Shown here one piece after another: positions 1 to 9,140 of a DNA stretch of 64,000 nucleotides. This DNA is from Catellatospora methionotrophica. GTDB taxonomy: Bacteria; Actinomycetota; Actinomycetes; Mycobacteriales; Micromonosporaceae. The stretch is taken from NCBI RefSeq assembly GCF_011297335.1, contig NZ_JAAOTJ010000008.1, forward strand, positions 186,001 through 250,000, written 5' to 3'. The first letter of the stretch is position 1. Each line of letters opens with the position of its first letter. Below the pieces are notes generated by a model. It ran no database searches, was not told where the DNA came from, and saw nothing but the letters and a program-made list of their open reading frames with translations. Position numbers and translations under genes: made by a program.

Positions 1-497
1 TGCCGGGGATTCGTCAGCACCAGCCCTCCGCCGGGCAGCTGGGCGAACCTGAACTCGTCGGGCTTCGGCTCCCGCTCCTTGCCCTCGTACGGCAGTACCT
101 GGCCATCGGGCGTCAGGACGCCGAGGCGCCGCATGTCCACCTCGACGGTGTCCCCCGACACCGTCATCTGTCCGACGTCGACCAGCACCACGTTGGCACC
201 GGGGTTCCACTCGGCCTGCTGGTCGGCGGCGATGTACTGCCCCGCCGCGGCCATGATCGACTCATGGGCAGTGCCGTGATCACCCGCGGCCGCCTGCAGG
301 AAGTCTTTGACCACCTCGGCCGGATCGGTCTCGTCCTTGCGCCACGGCGGTGGCTTGACGCTGCTGGACGAGGTCAGCCCGGGACCGGCGGACGGGCCCG
401 GCCCGTCGCGCACCACGTCGTCGCGCACCCCGATGCCGCAACCGGCCAGGGCCAGCGCGGCCGCCCCGGCGAGCAGCGCGCTCGCGGCCCGCCTCAT
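1..497 (-). CDS. lpqB: Lipoprotein LpqB, N-terminal part (cut by window edge)
   Basis: The first 165 residues of LpqB; the gene continues beyond the left edge. The protein opens MRRAASALLAG, has a short hydrophobic stretch and a lipobox LAGC with the lipidated cysteine at residue 20, so it should be an exported lipoprotein. The start overlaps the mtrB stop as ATGA (497-494), the usual mtrA-mtrB-lpqB order in actinobacteria. In mycobacteria LpqB interacts with the extracellular part of MtrB and modulates the MtrAB two-component system; that role is inferred here from family and context. Confidence 0.9.
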   Translation of the reverse strand, partial: MRRAASALLAGAAALALAGCGIGVRDDVVRDGPGPSAGPGLTSSSSVKPPPWRKDETDPAEVVKDFLQAAAGDHGTAHESIMAAAGQYIAADQQAEWNPGANVVLVDVGQMTVSGDTVEVDMRRLGVLTPDGQVLPYEGKEREPKPDEFRFAQLPGGGLVLTNPR

Positions 498-2263
498 GCC
501 GCCACCTCCGCGGAGCCCTGGCGCTGGCGTGCGACGGCCACCTCGGCCGGAATCAGCGGCAGCGGCGAACCGGTCAGCCTGCCCCCGGCCCGCACCGGCA
601 GCGTGAGCCGGAACTGTGCGCCCTTCCCGGGTGCCCCCCAGGCCTCCAGCCAGCCGCCGTGCAGCCGGGCGTCCTCCAGGCTGATCGACAGGCCGAGTCC
701 GGTGCCACCGGTCTGCCGGGCGCGGGAGGGGTCAGCCCGCCAGAACCGGTTGAACACCAGCTTCTCCTCGCCCGGCTTCAGGCCCACGCCGTGGTCGCGC
801 ACGGTGATCGCGATGGCCCGCGGGTCGATACCCAGGGTGACCGTGACCGGTCGGCCTTCGCCGTGGTCGACGGCGTTGCCCACCAGGTTGCGCAGGATCC
901 GCTCGACGCGGCGCGGATCGATCTCCGCGATGACCGGCGGATCGGGTGAGACCAGTTCCAGATTGATGCCGACCCGGTCGGCCACCGACTCCAGCCGCTC
1001 GGTCACCCGGCGCACCACTGTCACCAGGTCGGTCGGCTCGGAGTCGAGCATGGCGAAGCCGGCGTCGAAGCGGCTGATCTCCAGCAGGTCGGTGAGCAGT
1101 TCCTCGAATCGGTCCAGCTCGGCCTGCAGCAGTTCCGCGCTGCGCGCCGACGCGGGATCGAAGTCCTCGCGCTGGGAGTAGAGCAGGTCGGCCGCCATCC
1201 GCACCGTGGTCAGCGGGGTACGCAACTCGTGCGACACGTCCGAGGTGAAGCGGCGCTGCAGCCGGGACATCTCCTCCAGCCGCACGATCTGGCGCTGGAG
1301 GTTGGCCGCCATCTGGTTGAAGGCGTCGGCGAGCAGCGCCATCTCGTCCTCGCCGTTGACGACCATGCGCTGATCGAGCAGTCCGGCGGACAGGCGCTGC
1401 GCCGTCCGGGCAGCGACCCGGACAGGGCTGACCGTGGCCCGCGTGACCAGCGCGGTGACCATGCCGAGCAGCAGCACCAGCGCGACACCGACGAAGCTGA
1501 CCGTCGACGTGATGTCCTTGGCCACCTCGACCTCGGTGTCGACGGGGAAGAGGTAGTAGAGCTCGACCGAACCGCCGCGCCAGCGCGGGGTGGGCACGTT
1601 CGAACCCCAGACGAGGTAGGTGTGCGTGCCGTCTCCCAGATCGGCACTGACGTACTGGAACGACCGCTCCCGGCCGATGACGGCGCTCTCGAGTTCACGG
1701 GAGATCGCGGGTCGCAGATCGAGGCCCTGCGGCCAGGCTGACCCTGTGCTGCTCAGTGCCGATGCGGCGGTCACCTGGGTGAAGCGCATCGTGACGACGA
1801 CGCCGTCCTGGCCTCCGGTCAGCGAGCTGAGCAGCCTGATCACCTGTGCGGGGGTGTCCGGGCTCTCCGGGTTCGGGATCGCGCTCAGCTGCTGCTCGGC
1901 GATCTTCACTCCGCTGATGACCTGCTTTCGCGCGTCCTGCTCAGCACCCGTGAGCAAGCTCTCCGTGCTGGTCTCGGCGATCAGGTAGCCGAAGCCGCCG
2001 ACCAGCACGCTGGAGCAGAGCAGGGTGATGGTGACCATGCGCAGCTGCAGCGAGCGCCGCCACATCCGGCGTGCCTGGCGCACCCCGGGGGCCAGCCGCC
2101 GCGCCGTGGGGCGCAGGGCGGGCACCCGGGCGGTCCGCTTCACCAGTTGCTTGAGCGCGGCGCCCGCCCGCGCGGGGAGGCCGGGCACGCTCACGGGCTG
2201 CCCGTCGTGCCCCGCCTCGCGGGGTTTGGGCAGCTCAACAGGGGTGGGGGTGGGGGTGGTCAC
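494..2263 (-). CDS. mtrB: Sensor histidine kinase MtrB
   Basis: A 589-residue membrane histidine kinase, partner of MtrA in the actinobacterial system that couples cell division and cell-wall state to gene expression. One membrane segment lies near residues 75-96 and a second near 253-275, enclosing an extracytoplasmic sensor domain; a HAMP linker follows. The H box SDVSHELRTPL places the phosphorylated histidine at residue 345. Downstream are the N box (NLVGNAVDHGEG) and the ATP-binding glycine boxes (DHGVGL, TGGTGLGLS). It lies 12 bp after mtrA and overlaps lpqB, indicating one operon. The N-terminal about 70 residues are a proline/arginine-rich cytoplasmic extension. Confidence 0.96.
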   Translation of the reverse strand: MTTPTPTPVELPKPREAGHDGQPVSVPGLPARAGAALKQLVKRTARVPALRPTARRLAPGVRQARRMWRRSLQLRMVTITLLCSSVLVGGFGYLIAETSTESLLTGAEQDARKQVISGVKIAEQQLSAIPNPESPDTPAQVIRLLSSLTGGQDGVVVTMRFTQVTAASALSSTGSAWPQGLDLRPAISRELESAVIGRERSFQYVSADLGDGTHTYLVWGSNVPTPRWRGGSVELYYLFPVDTEVEVAKDITSTVSFVGVALVLLLGMVTALVTRATVSPVRVAARTAQRLSAGLLDQRMVVNGEDEMALLADAFNQMAANLQRQIVRLEEMSRLQRRFTSDVSHELRTPLTTVRMAADLLYSQREDFDPASARSAELLQAELDRFEELLTDLLEISRFDAGFAMLDSEPTDLVTVVRRVTERLESVADRVGINLELVSPDPPVIAEIDPRRVERILRNLVGNAVDHGEGRPVTVTLGIDPRAIAITVRDHGVGLKPGEEKLVFNRFWRADPSRARQTGGTGLGLSISLEDARLHGGWLEAWGAPGKGAQFRLTLPVRAGGRLTGSPLPLIPAEVAVARQRQGSAEVAA

Positions 2264-2275
2264 GGTCGGTCCAGG

Positions 2276-2965
2276 TTAGCTGGTGCCGGCCTTGTAGCCC
2301 ACGCCGCGCACGGTCAAGATGATCTCCGGACGCTCGGGGTCCGGTTCGATCTTGGCGCGCAGACGTTGCACGTGCACGTTCACCAGCCGGGTGTCCGCCG
2401 AGTGGCGGTAGCCCCAGACCTGCTCCAGAAGCACCTCGCGGGTGAACACCTGGCGCGGCTTGCGGGCCAGCGCGACCAGCAGGTCGAACTCCAGCGGGGT
2501 CAGCTTCACCTCGGCCCCGTTGCGGGTCACCGTGTGCGCGGGCACGTCGATGATGATCTGGTTGTCCGGCGGCCCGATGGTCAGCAGCTCCGGGGTCACG
2601 TCCTCGCCGCGGCGCAGCCGTGCCCGCACCCGGGCCACCAGCTCCTTGGGCTTGAACGGCTTGACCACGTAGTCGTCGGCGCCGGACTCCAGGCCCAGCA
2701 CCACGTCGACGGTGTCGCTCTTGGCGGTCAGCATCACGATCGGCACGCCGGACTCGGCCCGGATCGCGCGGCACACGTCCAGCCCGCTCATCCCGGGCAG
2801 CATCAGGTCCAGCAGCACCACGTCGGGACGCGCCTCGCGGAAGGCGGCCAGCGCCCGCTCCCCGTCGGCCACGAAGGCGGGCACGAAACCCTCACTACGC
2901 AGCACGATGCCGAGCATCTCGGCGAGCGCGGGATCGTCGTCCACCACCAGGACACGCGCCCTCAT
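2276..2965 (-). CDS. mtrA: Response regulator MtrA
   Basis: A 229-residue OmpR/PhoB-type response regulator, matching the usual MtrA length of about 228. The receiver domain shows acidic residues 10-11, phospho-acceptor Asp53 (VVLLDLMLPG) and Lys of the TAKSD motif; the C-terminal about 100 residues form the winged-helix DNA-binding domain. The start is placed at MRARVLVVDDD because the family begins there and an accgagg ribosome-binding site lies about 7 nt upstream; a longer reading frame upstream has no support. It is the first gene of mtrA-mtrB-lpqB. Confidence 0.96.
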   Translation of the reverse strand: MRARVLVVDDDPALAEMLGIVLRSEGFVPAFVADGERALAAFREARPDVVLLDLMLPGMSGLDVCRAIRAESGVPIVMLTAKSDTVDVVLGLESGADDYVVKPFKPKELVARVRARLRRGEDVTPELLTIGPPDNQIIIDVPAHTVTRNGAEVKLTPLEFDLLVALARKPRQVFTREVLLEQVWGYRHSADTRLVNVHVQRLRAKIEPDPERPEIILTVRGVGYKAGTS

Positions 2966-3186
2966 GCGGTAAACCTCGGTGTCATCGGCTCGCTCATGTC
3001 GTCCAATATCCCATCCCACCCGCCGAGACACGAACCCGCTTCACCGATCTCGTCCGATCGGCCAGGGTGGGGACCACGTATGTGGCCACGCCGTGCCAGG
3101 ATGACGGCGGTCTCCGCCACCCCCGGAACACCGCTGGTCCGCCGCGTCGTGGGCCGCCCCACCACCGACACCCCTCGGAGCGACGA

Positions 3187-4029
3187 TTGGAACGCGCCGC
3201 GTCATCGGCCGCGCGCCGGCTGCCGCGTGACGAAGCGCTGCCACTGCGCCCGCTCACCCTGGGCGAGCTGCTGGACACCGCTTCGGAGCTGGTACGCCGC
3301 CGTGCCGTCGTGCTGCTGGCGGCCGCCGCGGTGCTCGCGCTGCTGGAGCAGGCGGTGCTCGTGCCGTGGCGGCTCAGCCTCGACATCCGCCTCAGCGACG
3401 GCCCGGCCGGCCTGTCGGGCGGCTACTGGCTGCTGCTGGCGGCCGGTGCGGGCCTCGAAGCCCTGATCATCGTCTGGCTCGGGCCCGCGGCGGGCGGGGC
3501 GGCCGTCGAGGCCGTGACCGGCAAGGCCCCACCCCGCGCCCGGATGCGCGCCGGTGTGGCCACCGCGCTGGTGGGCGTGGTCGCGGCGGTGCCCGCGGCG
3601 CTCGGGGCGTTCCTCGGCCCGGTGTGGCTGCTCGGGTATCCGCTGTTCGGGCTGGCCGCGGTCGCGGTGACGATCGAGCGGCGCGGTCCGCTGGGGGCGC
3701 TGAGGCGGGCGACCGGGCTGGCCTTCCGTGGCGGCATGCGCGGTGCCGCCGTGCGGGTCGTCGGCTACTTCTCCTGGCTGCTCATCCGCTTCGCCTTCTA
3801 CCTGGGCCTGCTCGCCGGGCTGGAACTGCTGCCGCTGCCGGACGTCGCGGCGGAGTGGCTGATGGTGGGGATGGTCGTCGCCGCCAACGCGCTGGCGTAC
3901 GCCAGCCTGGCCGCCCTCGACGCCGCGCTGCTGATCGAGTCGCGGGTGCGGCTGGAGGGCCTGGACCTGTGGCTCACCGGAGCCGCCCGGCACCGTGAAC
4001 CCGACCCCGAGATGCTGGCGGCCCGCTGA
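3187..4029 (+). CDS. Multi-pass membrane protein of the MoxR/DUF4129 operon
   Basis: A 280-residue integral membrane protein with about five hydrophobic segments and the N-terminal motif LRPLTLGELLDTASELVRR, typical of actinobacterial membrane proteins related to the glycerophosphodiesterase membrane domain that head DUF4129-MoxR operons. The TTG at 3187 is chosen because CGGAG lies 6-7 nt upstream. Its stop overlaps the start of the next gene (TGATG at 4027-4031), so the genes are translationally coupled. No catalytic motif is visible; function unknown. Confidence 0.8.
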   Translation: MERAASSAARRLPRDEALPLRPLTLGELLDTASELVRRRAVVLLAAAAVLALLEQAVLVPWRLSLDIRLSDGPAGLSGGYWLLLAAGAGLEALIIVWLGPAAGGAAVEAVTGKAPPRARMRAGVATALVGVVAAVPAALGAFLGPVWLLGYPLFGLAAVAVTIERRGPLGALRRATGLAFRGGMRGAAVRVVGYFSWLLIRFAFYLGLLAGLELLPLPDVAAEWLMVGMVVAANALAYASLAALDAALLIESRVRLEGLDLWLTGAARHREPDPEMLAAR

Positions 4030-4592
4030 TGCGATGGTGGAACGAGACGGTCGCGATCTTCGACGACGTCATCCCGTTCGGGCTGGCCGCCCCCCTGTCG
4101 CTGCTGCTGGCGGCCATCGTCGGGGTGCTCTGGCACACGTTCCCGGCCTGGCTGCCCGGCCGCTGGCGGCTGGGCTCCCGGAAGCGTGGGCGCGAACCGG
4201 ACCTGCGTATCGAGAAGGCCGACCGGTCCGCCGTGGACGAGGACCAGCCCGAGGTCGACGAGCTGCCGCCGCTGGCCCCGGAGGTCTACCTCTCCCAGGC
4301 CGACCGCTACGCCGCCGAGGGCCGCTGGGCCGAGGCGGTCCGGGAGCGGCTGCGCGCGATGGTGCGCGAGCTCGTCGACCGGGGTGTGGTCGAGCACGTG
4401 CCCGGCTGGACGGTGACCGAACTCGCCCGCGCCGCCGGTGGAACCCGGCCCGAGCTGGGCCCCGCCCTGGACGGCGCGACCAGGATCTTCTCCGGCATCT
4501 GGTATGCCCAGCGCCCGGCGACCGCCGGGGACGACGAACTGATGCGGGGCCATCTGGCCACCGTGCACGAGCTGGTGCGAGGTGGGCGATGA
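4029..4592 (+). CDS. DUF4129 domain protein
   Basis: A 187-residue protein with one N-terminal membrane segment (about residues 15-40) and a cytoplasmic C-terminal domain containing AEGRWAEAVRERLRAMVREL and FSGIWYAQRPAT, the hallmark of DUF4129. Such genes accompany MoxR ATPases and DUF58 proteins. It overlaps both neighbours by a few bases, so the operon is tightly coupled. No biochemical function is established for the family. Confidence 0.85.
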   Translation: MRWWNETVAIFDDVIPFGLAAPLSLLLAAIVGVLWHTFPAWLPGRWRLGSRKRGREPDLRIEKADRSAVDEDQPEVDELPPLAPEVYLSQADRYAAEGRWAEAVRERLRAMVRELVDRGVVEHVPGWTVTELARAAGGTRPELGPALDGATRIFSGIWYAQRPATAGDDELMRGHLATVHELVRGGR

Positions 4593-5818
4593 CGGCCACG
4601 GCGCAACGCCGCCGCCGTTGGCGGCTGGTGCTGCCGATGCTGCCGGTGCTGGCCCTGATCGTGGTCTCGGTGACCGCGCATCTGGTCGAGGAGCCGTCGG
4701 CCTCGGACCCGGCCTACCTGTCCCCCACCGGAGACGGCCCCGACGGGGCGGCCGGGCTGGCCGCGCGACTGCGCGCCCGGGGCGTGACGATCCGCTACGT
4801 CACCGGCAGCGACGAGGCACTGACGGCGGCGAGGGCGGCCGGTGGTGACGCGACGCTGTTCGTCCCCACCCCGCAGTTCCCGTACCGCGATCAGCTCCGC
4901 CGCCTGTACCTGCTGCCCGACCGCACCCGTGTGGTGCTGGTGGAGCCCGACGACGACCAGGTCCGGCAGGCGACGGACGCGCTGGGCGCGACCGAACGGC
5001 GCTGGGCTACACGCGTCGCCGCCCGTGGCGCGGGCTGCCGGCTGACCGACGCCGGGCCCGCCGCCGTCGTACGGACCCGGTACGGGCTGCTGGAGTACGC
5101 CGACGTTCCGCTGGAGAGCTGCTACGACGGCGGCCTCGTCCGGGTGGTCGAGGACGGCGTGGAGTTCGTGCTGGTCGGCAGCGCCGACCCGTTCCGGGCG
5201 GAGCGGGCCGCCGAGCACGGCAACGCCGAGCTCGCCCTGGACCTGCTCAGCGCCAGGAGCACCGTGATCTGGCTCGATCTGCACGAGCGCGAGACGCCGC
5301 CACCCAGGCCCCGGATCGACATCCCCGAGCGCACCGCCCGCCCGTCGCACTCACCCGCGGCCGCTCCCGCCGACGGGCCCAGCCCGTTCCCGGACTGGCT
5401 GTTCTGGGTGGTCGTGACGCTGCTGGTCGCGACGCTGGCGATCGTGCTCGCGCGGGGCCGCCGGCTGGGCCCGCCGGTCCCGGAGGCGCTGCCGGTCGAC
5501 GTGCCCGGCGCGGAGACCGCGGCCGGACGCGGCCGGCTCTACCGGCGGGTCCGGGCACGCGGCCCGGCGCTGGAGACGCTGCGCGCCGCCGCCCGTCGCC
5601 GCCTGGCCGCGGCGCTGGGCCTGCCCCCGACCGCGGGCCCCGAGACGCTGCTGCCGGCGCTGCAGGCGCGCACCGGCGACGACCCGCACCGGCTGGGCGC
5701 GATCCTCTACGGGCCGCCGCCGCAGACCGACGAGCAACTGCACACCGGCGCCGTGGAGCTGCGGCAGCTGGTCGAATGCGTGACCGCACGACCTGTTGAT
5801 GAAGGAGAGCACCGGTGA
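4589..5818 (+). CDS. DUF4350 domain protein
   Basis: A 409-residue protein anchored by an N-terminal membrane segment (about residues 12-32) and a second near residues 268-288, with an external DUF4350 region between them. The start ATG overlaps the preceding stop as ATGA (4589-4592). The charged C-terminal tail is cytoplasmic. It lies between DUF4129 and moxR, the order seen in many actinobacteria. Its role is unknown, probably part of a membrane complex served by the MoxR ATPase. Confidence 0.85.
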   Translation: MTATAQRRRRWRLVLPMLPVLALIVVSVTAHLVEEPSASDPAYLSPTGDGPDGAAGLAARLRARGVTIRYVTGSDEALTAARAAGGDATLFVPTPQFPYRDQLRRLYLLPDRTRVVLVEPDDDQVRQATDALGATERRWATRVAARGAGCRLTDAGPAAVVRTRYGLLEYADVPLESCYDGGLVRVVEDGVEFVLVGSADPFRAERAAEHGNAELALDLLSARSTVIWLDLHERETPPPRPRIDIPERTARPSHSPAAAPADGPSPFPDWLFWVVVTLLVATLAIVLARGRRLGPPVPEALPVDVPGAETAAGRGRLYRRVRARGPALETLRAAARRRLAAALGLPPTAGPETLLPALQARTGDDPHRLGAILYGPPPQTDEQLHTGAVELRQLVECVTARPVDEGEHR

Positions 5819-6792
5819 CCCAGCCGTCGACTACCGAGACCGCCGAACCCGCCCGCGAGGCGCTCGGCCGGCTGCGCGCCGAGGTGGCCAAGGCGGTGGT
5901 CGGCCAGGACGGCGTCGTCGCCGGGCTGGTCATCGCGCTGCTGTGCCGCGGGCACGTGCTGCTGGAGGGCCCGCCCGGGGTGGCCAAGACCCTGCTCGTA
6001 CGCAGTCTCGGCGCGGCCCTGGACCTGGAGATGAAGCGCATCCAGTTCACCCCCGACCTGATGCCCGGCGACGTCACCGGCTCGGTGATCTACGACCCGC
6101 GCAGCGCCGAGTTCCAGTTCCGCCCCGGCCCGGTCTTCACCAACCTGCTGCTCGCCGACGAGATCAACCGGACGCCGCCGAAGACCCAGTCGTCGCTGCT
6201 GGAGGTCATGGAGGAGCGCCAGGTGTCCGCGGACGGGGTGACCCGGCCGCTGCCCGAGCCGTTCCTGGTCGCCGCGACGCAGAACCCGATCGAGCACGAG
6301 GGCACCTACCCGCTGCCCGAGGCGCAGGTGGACCGCTTCCTGCTGAAGCTGACCGTGCCGCTGCCCGCCCGCGAGGAGGAGCTGGGCGTGCTGCGCGCGC
6401 ACCACGGCGGGTTCGACCCGCGCGACCTGGGCGCGGTCGGCATCAAGGCGGTCGCCGGGCCGGTCGAGCTCGCCGCGGCGCGGGAGGCGGTCGGCCGGGT
6501 CACCGTGACCGAGCCGGTGCTGGGATACATCGTGGACGTCTGCCGGGCCACCCGGTCCACCCCGTCGGTGGAGCTGGGCGCGTCGCCGCGCGGCGCGACC
6601 TCGCTGCTGGCCACGTCGAAGGCGTGGGCCTGGCTGGGCGGGCGCGACCACGTGACCCCGGACGACGTCAAGGTCATGGCGCGGCCGACGCTGCGGCACC
6701 GGCTGCGGCTGACGCCCGAGGCGGAGCTGGAAGGCGTCACCGCCGAGTCGGTCCTGGACGCCGTGCTCGCCTCCGTGCCGACCCCGCGGTAG
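5815..6792 (+). CDS. moxR: MoxR-family AAA+ ATPase
   Basis: A 325-residue AAA+ ATPase of the MoxR group, chaperone-like ATPases that act with DUF58/von Willebrand proteins. Walker A GPPGVAKT is at residues 52-59, Walker B is LLADEINR, and sensor 1 is ATQNPIEHEGTYPLPEAQ. The GTG start at 5815 overlaps the upstream stop and follows AAGGAGAG with good spacing. The gene is fourth of a five-gene operon (3187-8112). Confidence 0.95.
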   Translation: MTQPSTTETAEPAREALGRLRAEVAKAVVGQDGVVAGLVIALLCRGHVLLEGPPGVAKTLLVRSLGAALDLEMKRIQFTPDLMPGDVTGSVIYDPRSAEFQFRPGPVFTNLLLADEINRTPPKTQSSLLEVMEERQVSADGVTRPLPEPFLVAATQNPIEHEGTYPLPEAQVDRFLLKLTVPLPAREEELGVLRAHHGGFDPRDLGAVGIKAVAGPVELAAAREAVGRVTVTEPVLGYIVDVCRATRSTPSVELGASPRGATSLLATSKAWAWLGGRDHVTPDDVKVMARPTLRHRLRLTPEAELEGVTAESVLDAVLASVPTPR

Positions 6793-6798
6793 GGCGGC

Positions 6799-8112
6799 GT
6801 GCCCACCGCTCGTGCCGCCCTGCTGGCCGCGCTGTGCGCGCCGATCGTCGGCGTGGCCTCGGCGCTGTCCGCCGTCCCGCCGTGGGCGCTCGCCGGAGTG
6901 CTGCTGGCGCTGGTCGCGGCGGCGGTGCTCGCCGACTGGGCGCTGACTGCCGACCCGCGCCGGATCGCCGTCCGGCGCGCGACGACGGGTGCCGTGGTGC
7001 GGCTCGGCGAGGACGTCGAGGTCGCGCTGACCGTGGCGAACCACGCGGACGCCGACGTCAAGCTGCTGGTACGCGACGCCTGGGTGCCCTCGGCCGGGGC
7101 ACGCCCGTACGCCCACCGGGTCGCTCTGGCCCCCGGCGAGGCCGCGACGCTGACCACCACGCTGACCCCGACCCGGCGCGGCGACCGCACCGCCGAGCAG
7201 GTCACCGTACGCACCCACGGCCCGCTCGGGCTGGCCGTGCGGCAGAGCGACCACCGGCCGCCGTGGAACCTGCGGGTGCTGCCCCGGTTCACGTCGCGCA
7301 AGCACCTGCCGGAGAAGCTGGCGCGGCTGCGCACCGTCGAGGGCGCGACCGCGATCCGGGGCCGTGGCCAGGGCACCGAGTTCGACGTGCTGCGCGAGTA
7401 CGTGCCCGGCGACGACGTGCGCTCGATCGACTGGCGGGCCACCGCCCGGCGGCGTGACGTGATCGTGCGCACCTGGCGGCCCGAGCGGTCCCGGCGCATC
7501 GTGTGCGTGCTGGACACCGGCCGCACCAGTGCGGTCCGGGTCGGCGACGAGCCCCGCCTGGACGCCGCGATGGACGCCGCGCTGCTGCTGGCCGCGGTCG
7601 CGCAGGAGGCCGGCGACCAGGTCGACCTGATCGCGGCCGACCACCGGGTGCGCTCCGTGGTGGCCGGGTCGCACGGCCGGTCCACCCTGCCGCGCCTGAT
7701 CAACGCGGTGGCCCCGCTGCAGCCCGCGATGGTGGAGACCGACTTCGAGCTGATCACCAGCGAGGTGCTGCGCCGGGAGCGCAAGCGCTCGCTGGTGGTG
7801 ATCTTCACCGCGCTGGAGCCCGGCGCGCTCGGCGAGGGCCTGCTGCCGGTGCTGCCGCGGCTGGCCTCCCGGCACCGGGTGCTCATCGCCGCCGTACACG
7901 ACCCGGCCCTGGCCGCGCTGGCCGCCACCGCCCTGCACGGCCCGAACGACGTCTACGCCGCCGCGGCGGGCACCCGCGCGCTGGCCGAACGGGAGAAGCT
8001 GAGCGGCGCGCTGGCCCGCTACGGCGTGGGCGTGCTGGACTTCCCGGCCGACACGTTCGCCAGCCAGGTCACCGACGCCTACCTCGCCTTGAAGGCCACC
8101 GGCAGGCTCTGA
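6799..8112 (+). CDS. DUF58 domain protein
   Basis: A 437-residue protein with two N-terminal membrane segments (about residues 1-45), a beta-rich middle domain and the DUF58 signature PGDDVRSIDWRATARR, followed by a von Willebrand factor A-like fold. DUF58 proteins are the usual partners of MoxR. It starts with GTG 6 bp after the moxR stop. Its 3' end overlaps the convergent spoIIM gene by 34 bp. Confidence 0.9.
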   Translation: MPTARAALLAALCAPIVGVASALSAVPPWALAGVLLALVAAAVLADWALTADPRRIAVRRATTGAVVRLGEDVEVALTVANHADADVKLLVRDAWVPSAGARPYAHRVALAPGEAATLTTTLTPTRRGDRTAEQVTVRTHGPLGLAVRQSDHRPPWNLRVLPRFTSRKHLPEKLARLRTVEGATAIRGRGQGTEFDVLREYVPGDDVRSIDWRATARRRDVIVRTWRPERSRRIVCVLDTGRTSAVRVGDEPRLDAAMDAALLLAAVAQEAGDQVDLIAADHRVRSVVAGSHGRSTLPRLINAVAPLQPAMVETDFELITSEVLRRERKRSLVVIFTALEPGALGEGLLPVLPRLASRHRVLIAAVHDPALAALAATALHGPNDVYAAAAGTRALAEREKLSGALARYGVGVLDFPADTFASQVTDAYLALKATGRL

Positions 8113-9065
8113 TCGGGTGCCTCGGCGCGCTCGGCGCGGCGGCCCAGCACGAACACGTACACCAGGAAGGCGGTCCACACCAGCACGCCGATCGCGTCGC
8201 GCACCAGCACGGGCAGGATCGACGGCGTCACGAACGCCTCCAGCAGCCCGGCCACGGCGAGCACGCCGACCAGCCCGACCGCGCCGGTGATGCCCTGCCG
8301 CGCGGCGGCGGCCAGCGACTGCCCCCGGGTCAGCACCGGGCCCGGCACCACCCAGGACCAGCCCACCCGCAGGCCGATCCCGGCCGCCACGAAGATCGCG
8401 GTCAGCTCCAGCAGGCCGTGCGGGGCGATCAGCCCGAAGAAGACGTCCGCCCGGCCGTTGGCGATCATCAGGCCCGCGGTCGCCCCGATGCTGAGCGCGT
8501 TCTGCCACAGGACGTACGCGACGGGCAGCAGCAGCACCCCGGCGACCAGGCTCTGCGCCGCGATCCAGGCGTTGTTGGTCCAGACCAGCAGCCCGAAGTT
8601 GGGCGCGAAGTACTCGCTGTAGTACGCCTCGAAGTCGTGCTCGACCAGGCTCTCGATGTCGGCTTCGCTCATCCCGAGGGCCTGCGGCAGCGTGGGGTCG
8701 TTGATGACCCAGGTCGCGACCGCCGCCGCCACCAGCAGGAAGCACACGGCGGCGCTGATCCACCAGCGGCGTGCCTGGTAGATGGCCAGTGGCAGGTCGT
8801 GCACGAAGAACCGGGGCAGCCGCGCCCAGTCCACCGGCTGCGCCCCCGTGATCGCCGCGCGGGCCGACAGCACCAGCCGGGACAGTTCGGCCACCAGGGC
8901 CGGGTCCGGGGTGCGGCTGCGCACCACGGACAGGTGGGTGGCCACCCGCTGGTAGAGCAGCACCATCTCGTCGGCCTCGGCCGCGGTGGGCTTGCGCCGA
9001 CGGCTCAGCACCTCCAGACGCCGCCACTCGCCGCGGTGCTCGGCCACGTACGCGTCCAGGTCCAC
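8079..9065 (-). CDS. SpoIIM-family membrane protein
   Basis: A 328-residue membrane protein of the stage II sporulation M family: an N-terminal helical soluble part (about residues 1-100) and then about five hydrophobic segments including LFVPIAPHG-type loops around a GLIAPHGLLEL motif. The GTG start at 9065 is preceded by GGGAGAGG. It is divergent from the RDD gene at 9141 and convergent with DUF58; SpoIIM and RDD genes commonly sit beside MoxR operons in actinobacteria. Function in non-endospore formers is unknown. Confidence 0.85.
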   Translation of the reverse strand: MDLDAYVAEHRGEWRRLEVLSRRRKPTAAEADEMVLLYQRVATHLSVVRSRTPDPALVAELSRLVLSARAAITGAQPVDWARLPRFFVHDLPLAIYQARRWWISAAVCFLLVAAAVATWVINDPTLPQALGMSEADIESLVEHDFEAYYSEYFAPNFGLLVWTNNAWIAAQSLVAGVLLLPVAYVLWQNALSIGATAGLMIANGRADVFFGLIAPHGLLELTAIFVAAGIGLRVGWSWVVPGPVLTRGQSLAAAARQGITGAVGLVGVLAVAGLLEAFVTPSILPVLVRDAIGVLVWTAFLVYVFVLGRRAERAEAPDQSLPVAFKAR

Positions 9066-9140
9066 TCGATCGTCCTCTCCCCCGGTTGTCCGACGGCAGC
9101 CTAGCGGGGGCAGTCGCGTGGCGCGGGCCTGTGATTCACT

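Noticed and set aside
264-1181. Plus-strand frame over lpqB and mtrB
   Set aside because: Low-complexity translation opposite intact mtrB motifs.
5707-9027. Long minus-strand frame opposite the MoxR and DUF58 genes
   Set aside because: No domain; antisense to well-supported genes with clear motifs and ribosome-binding sites.
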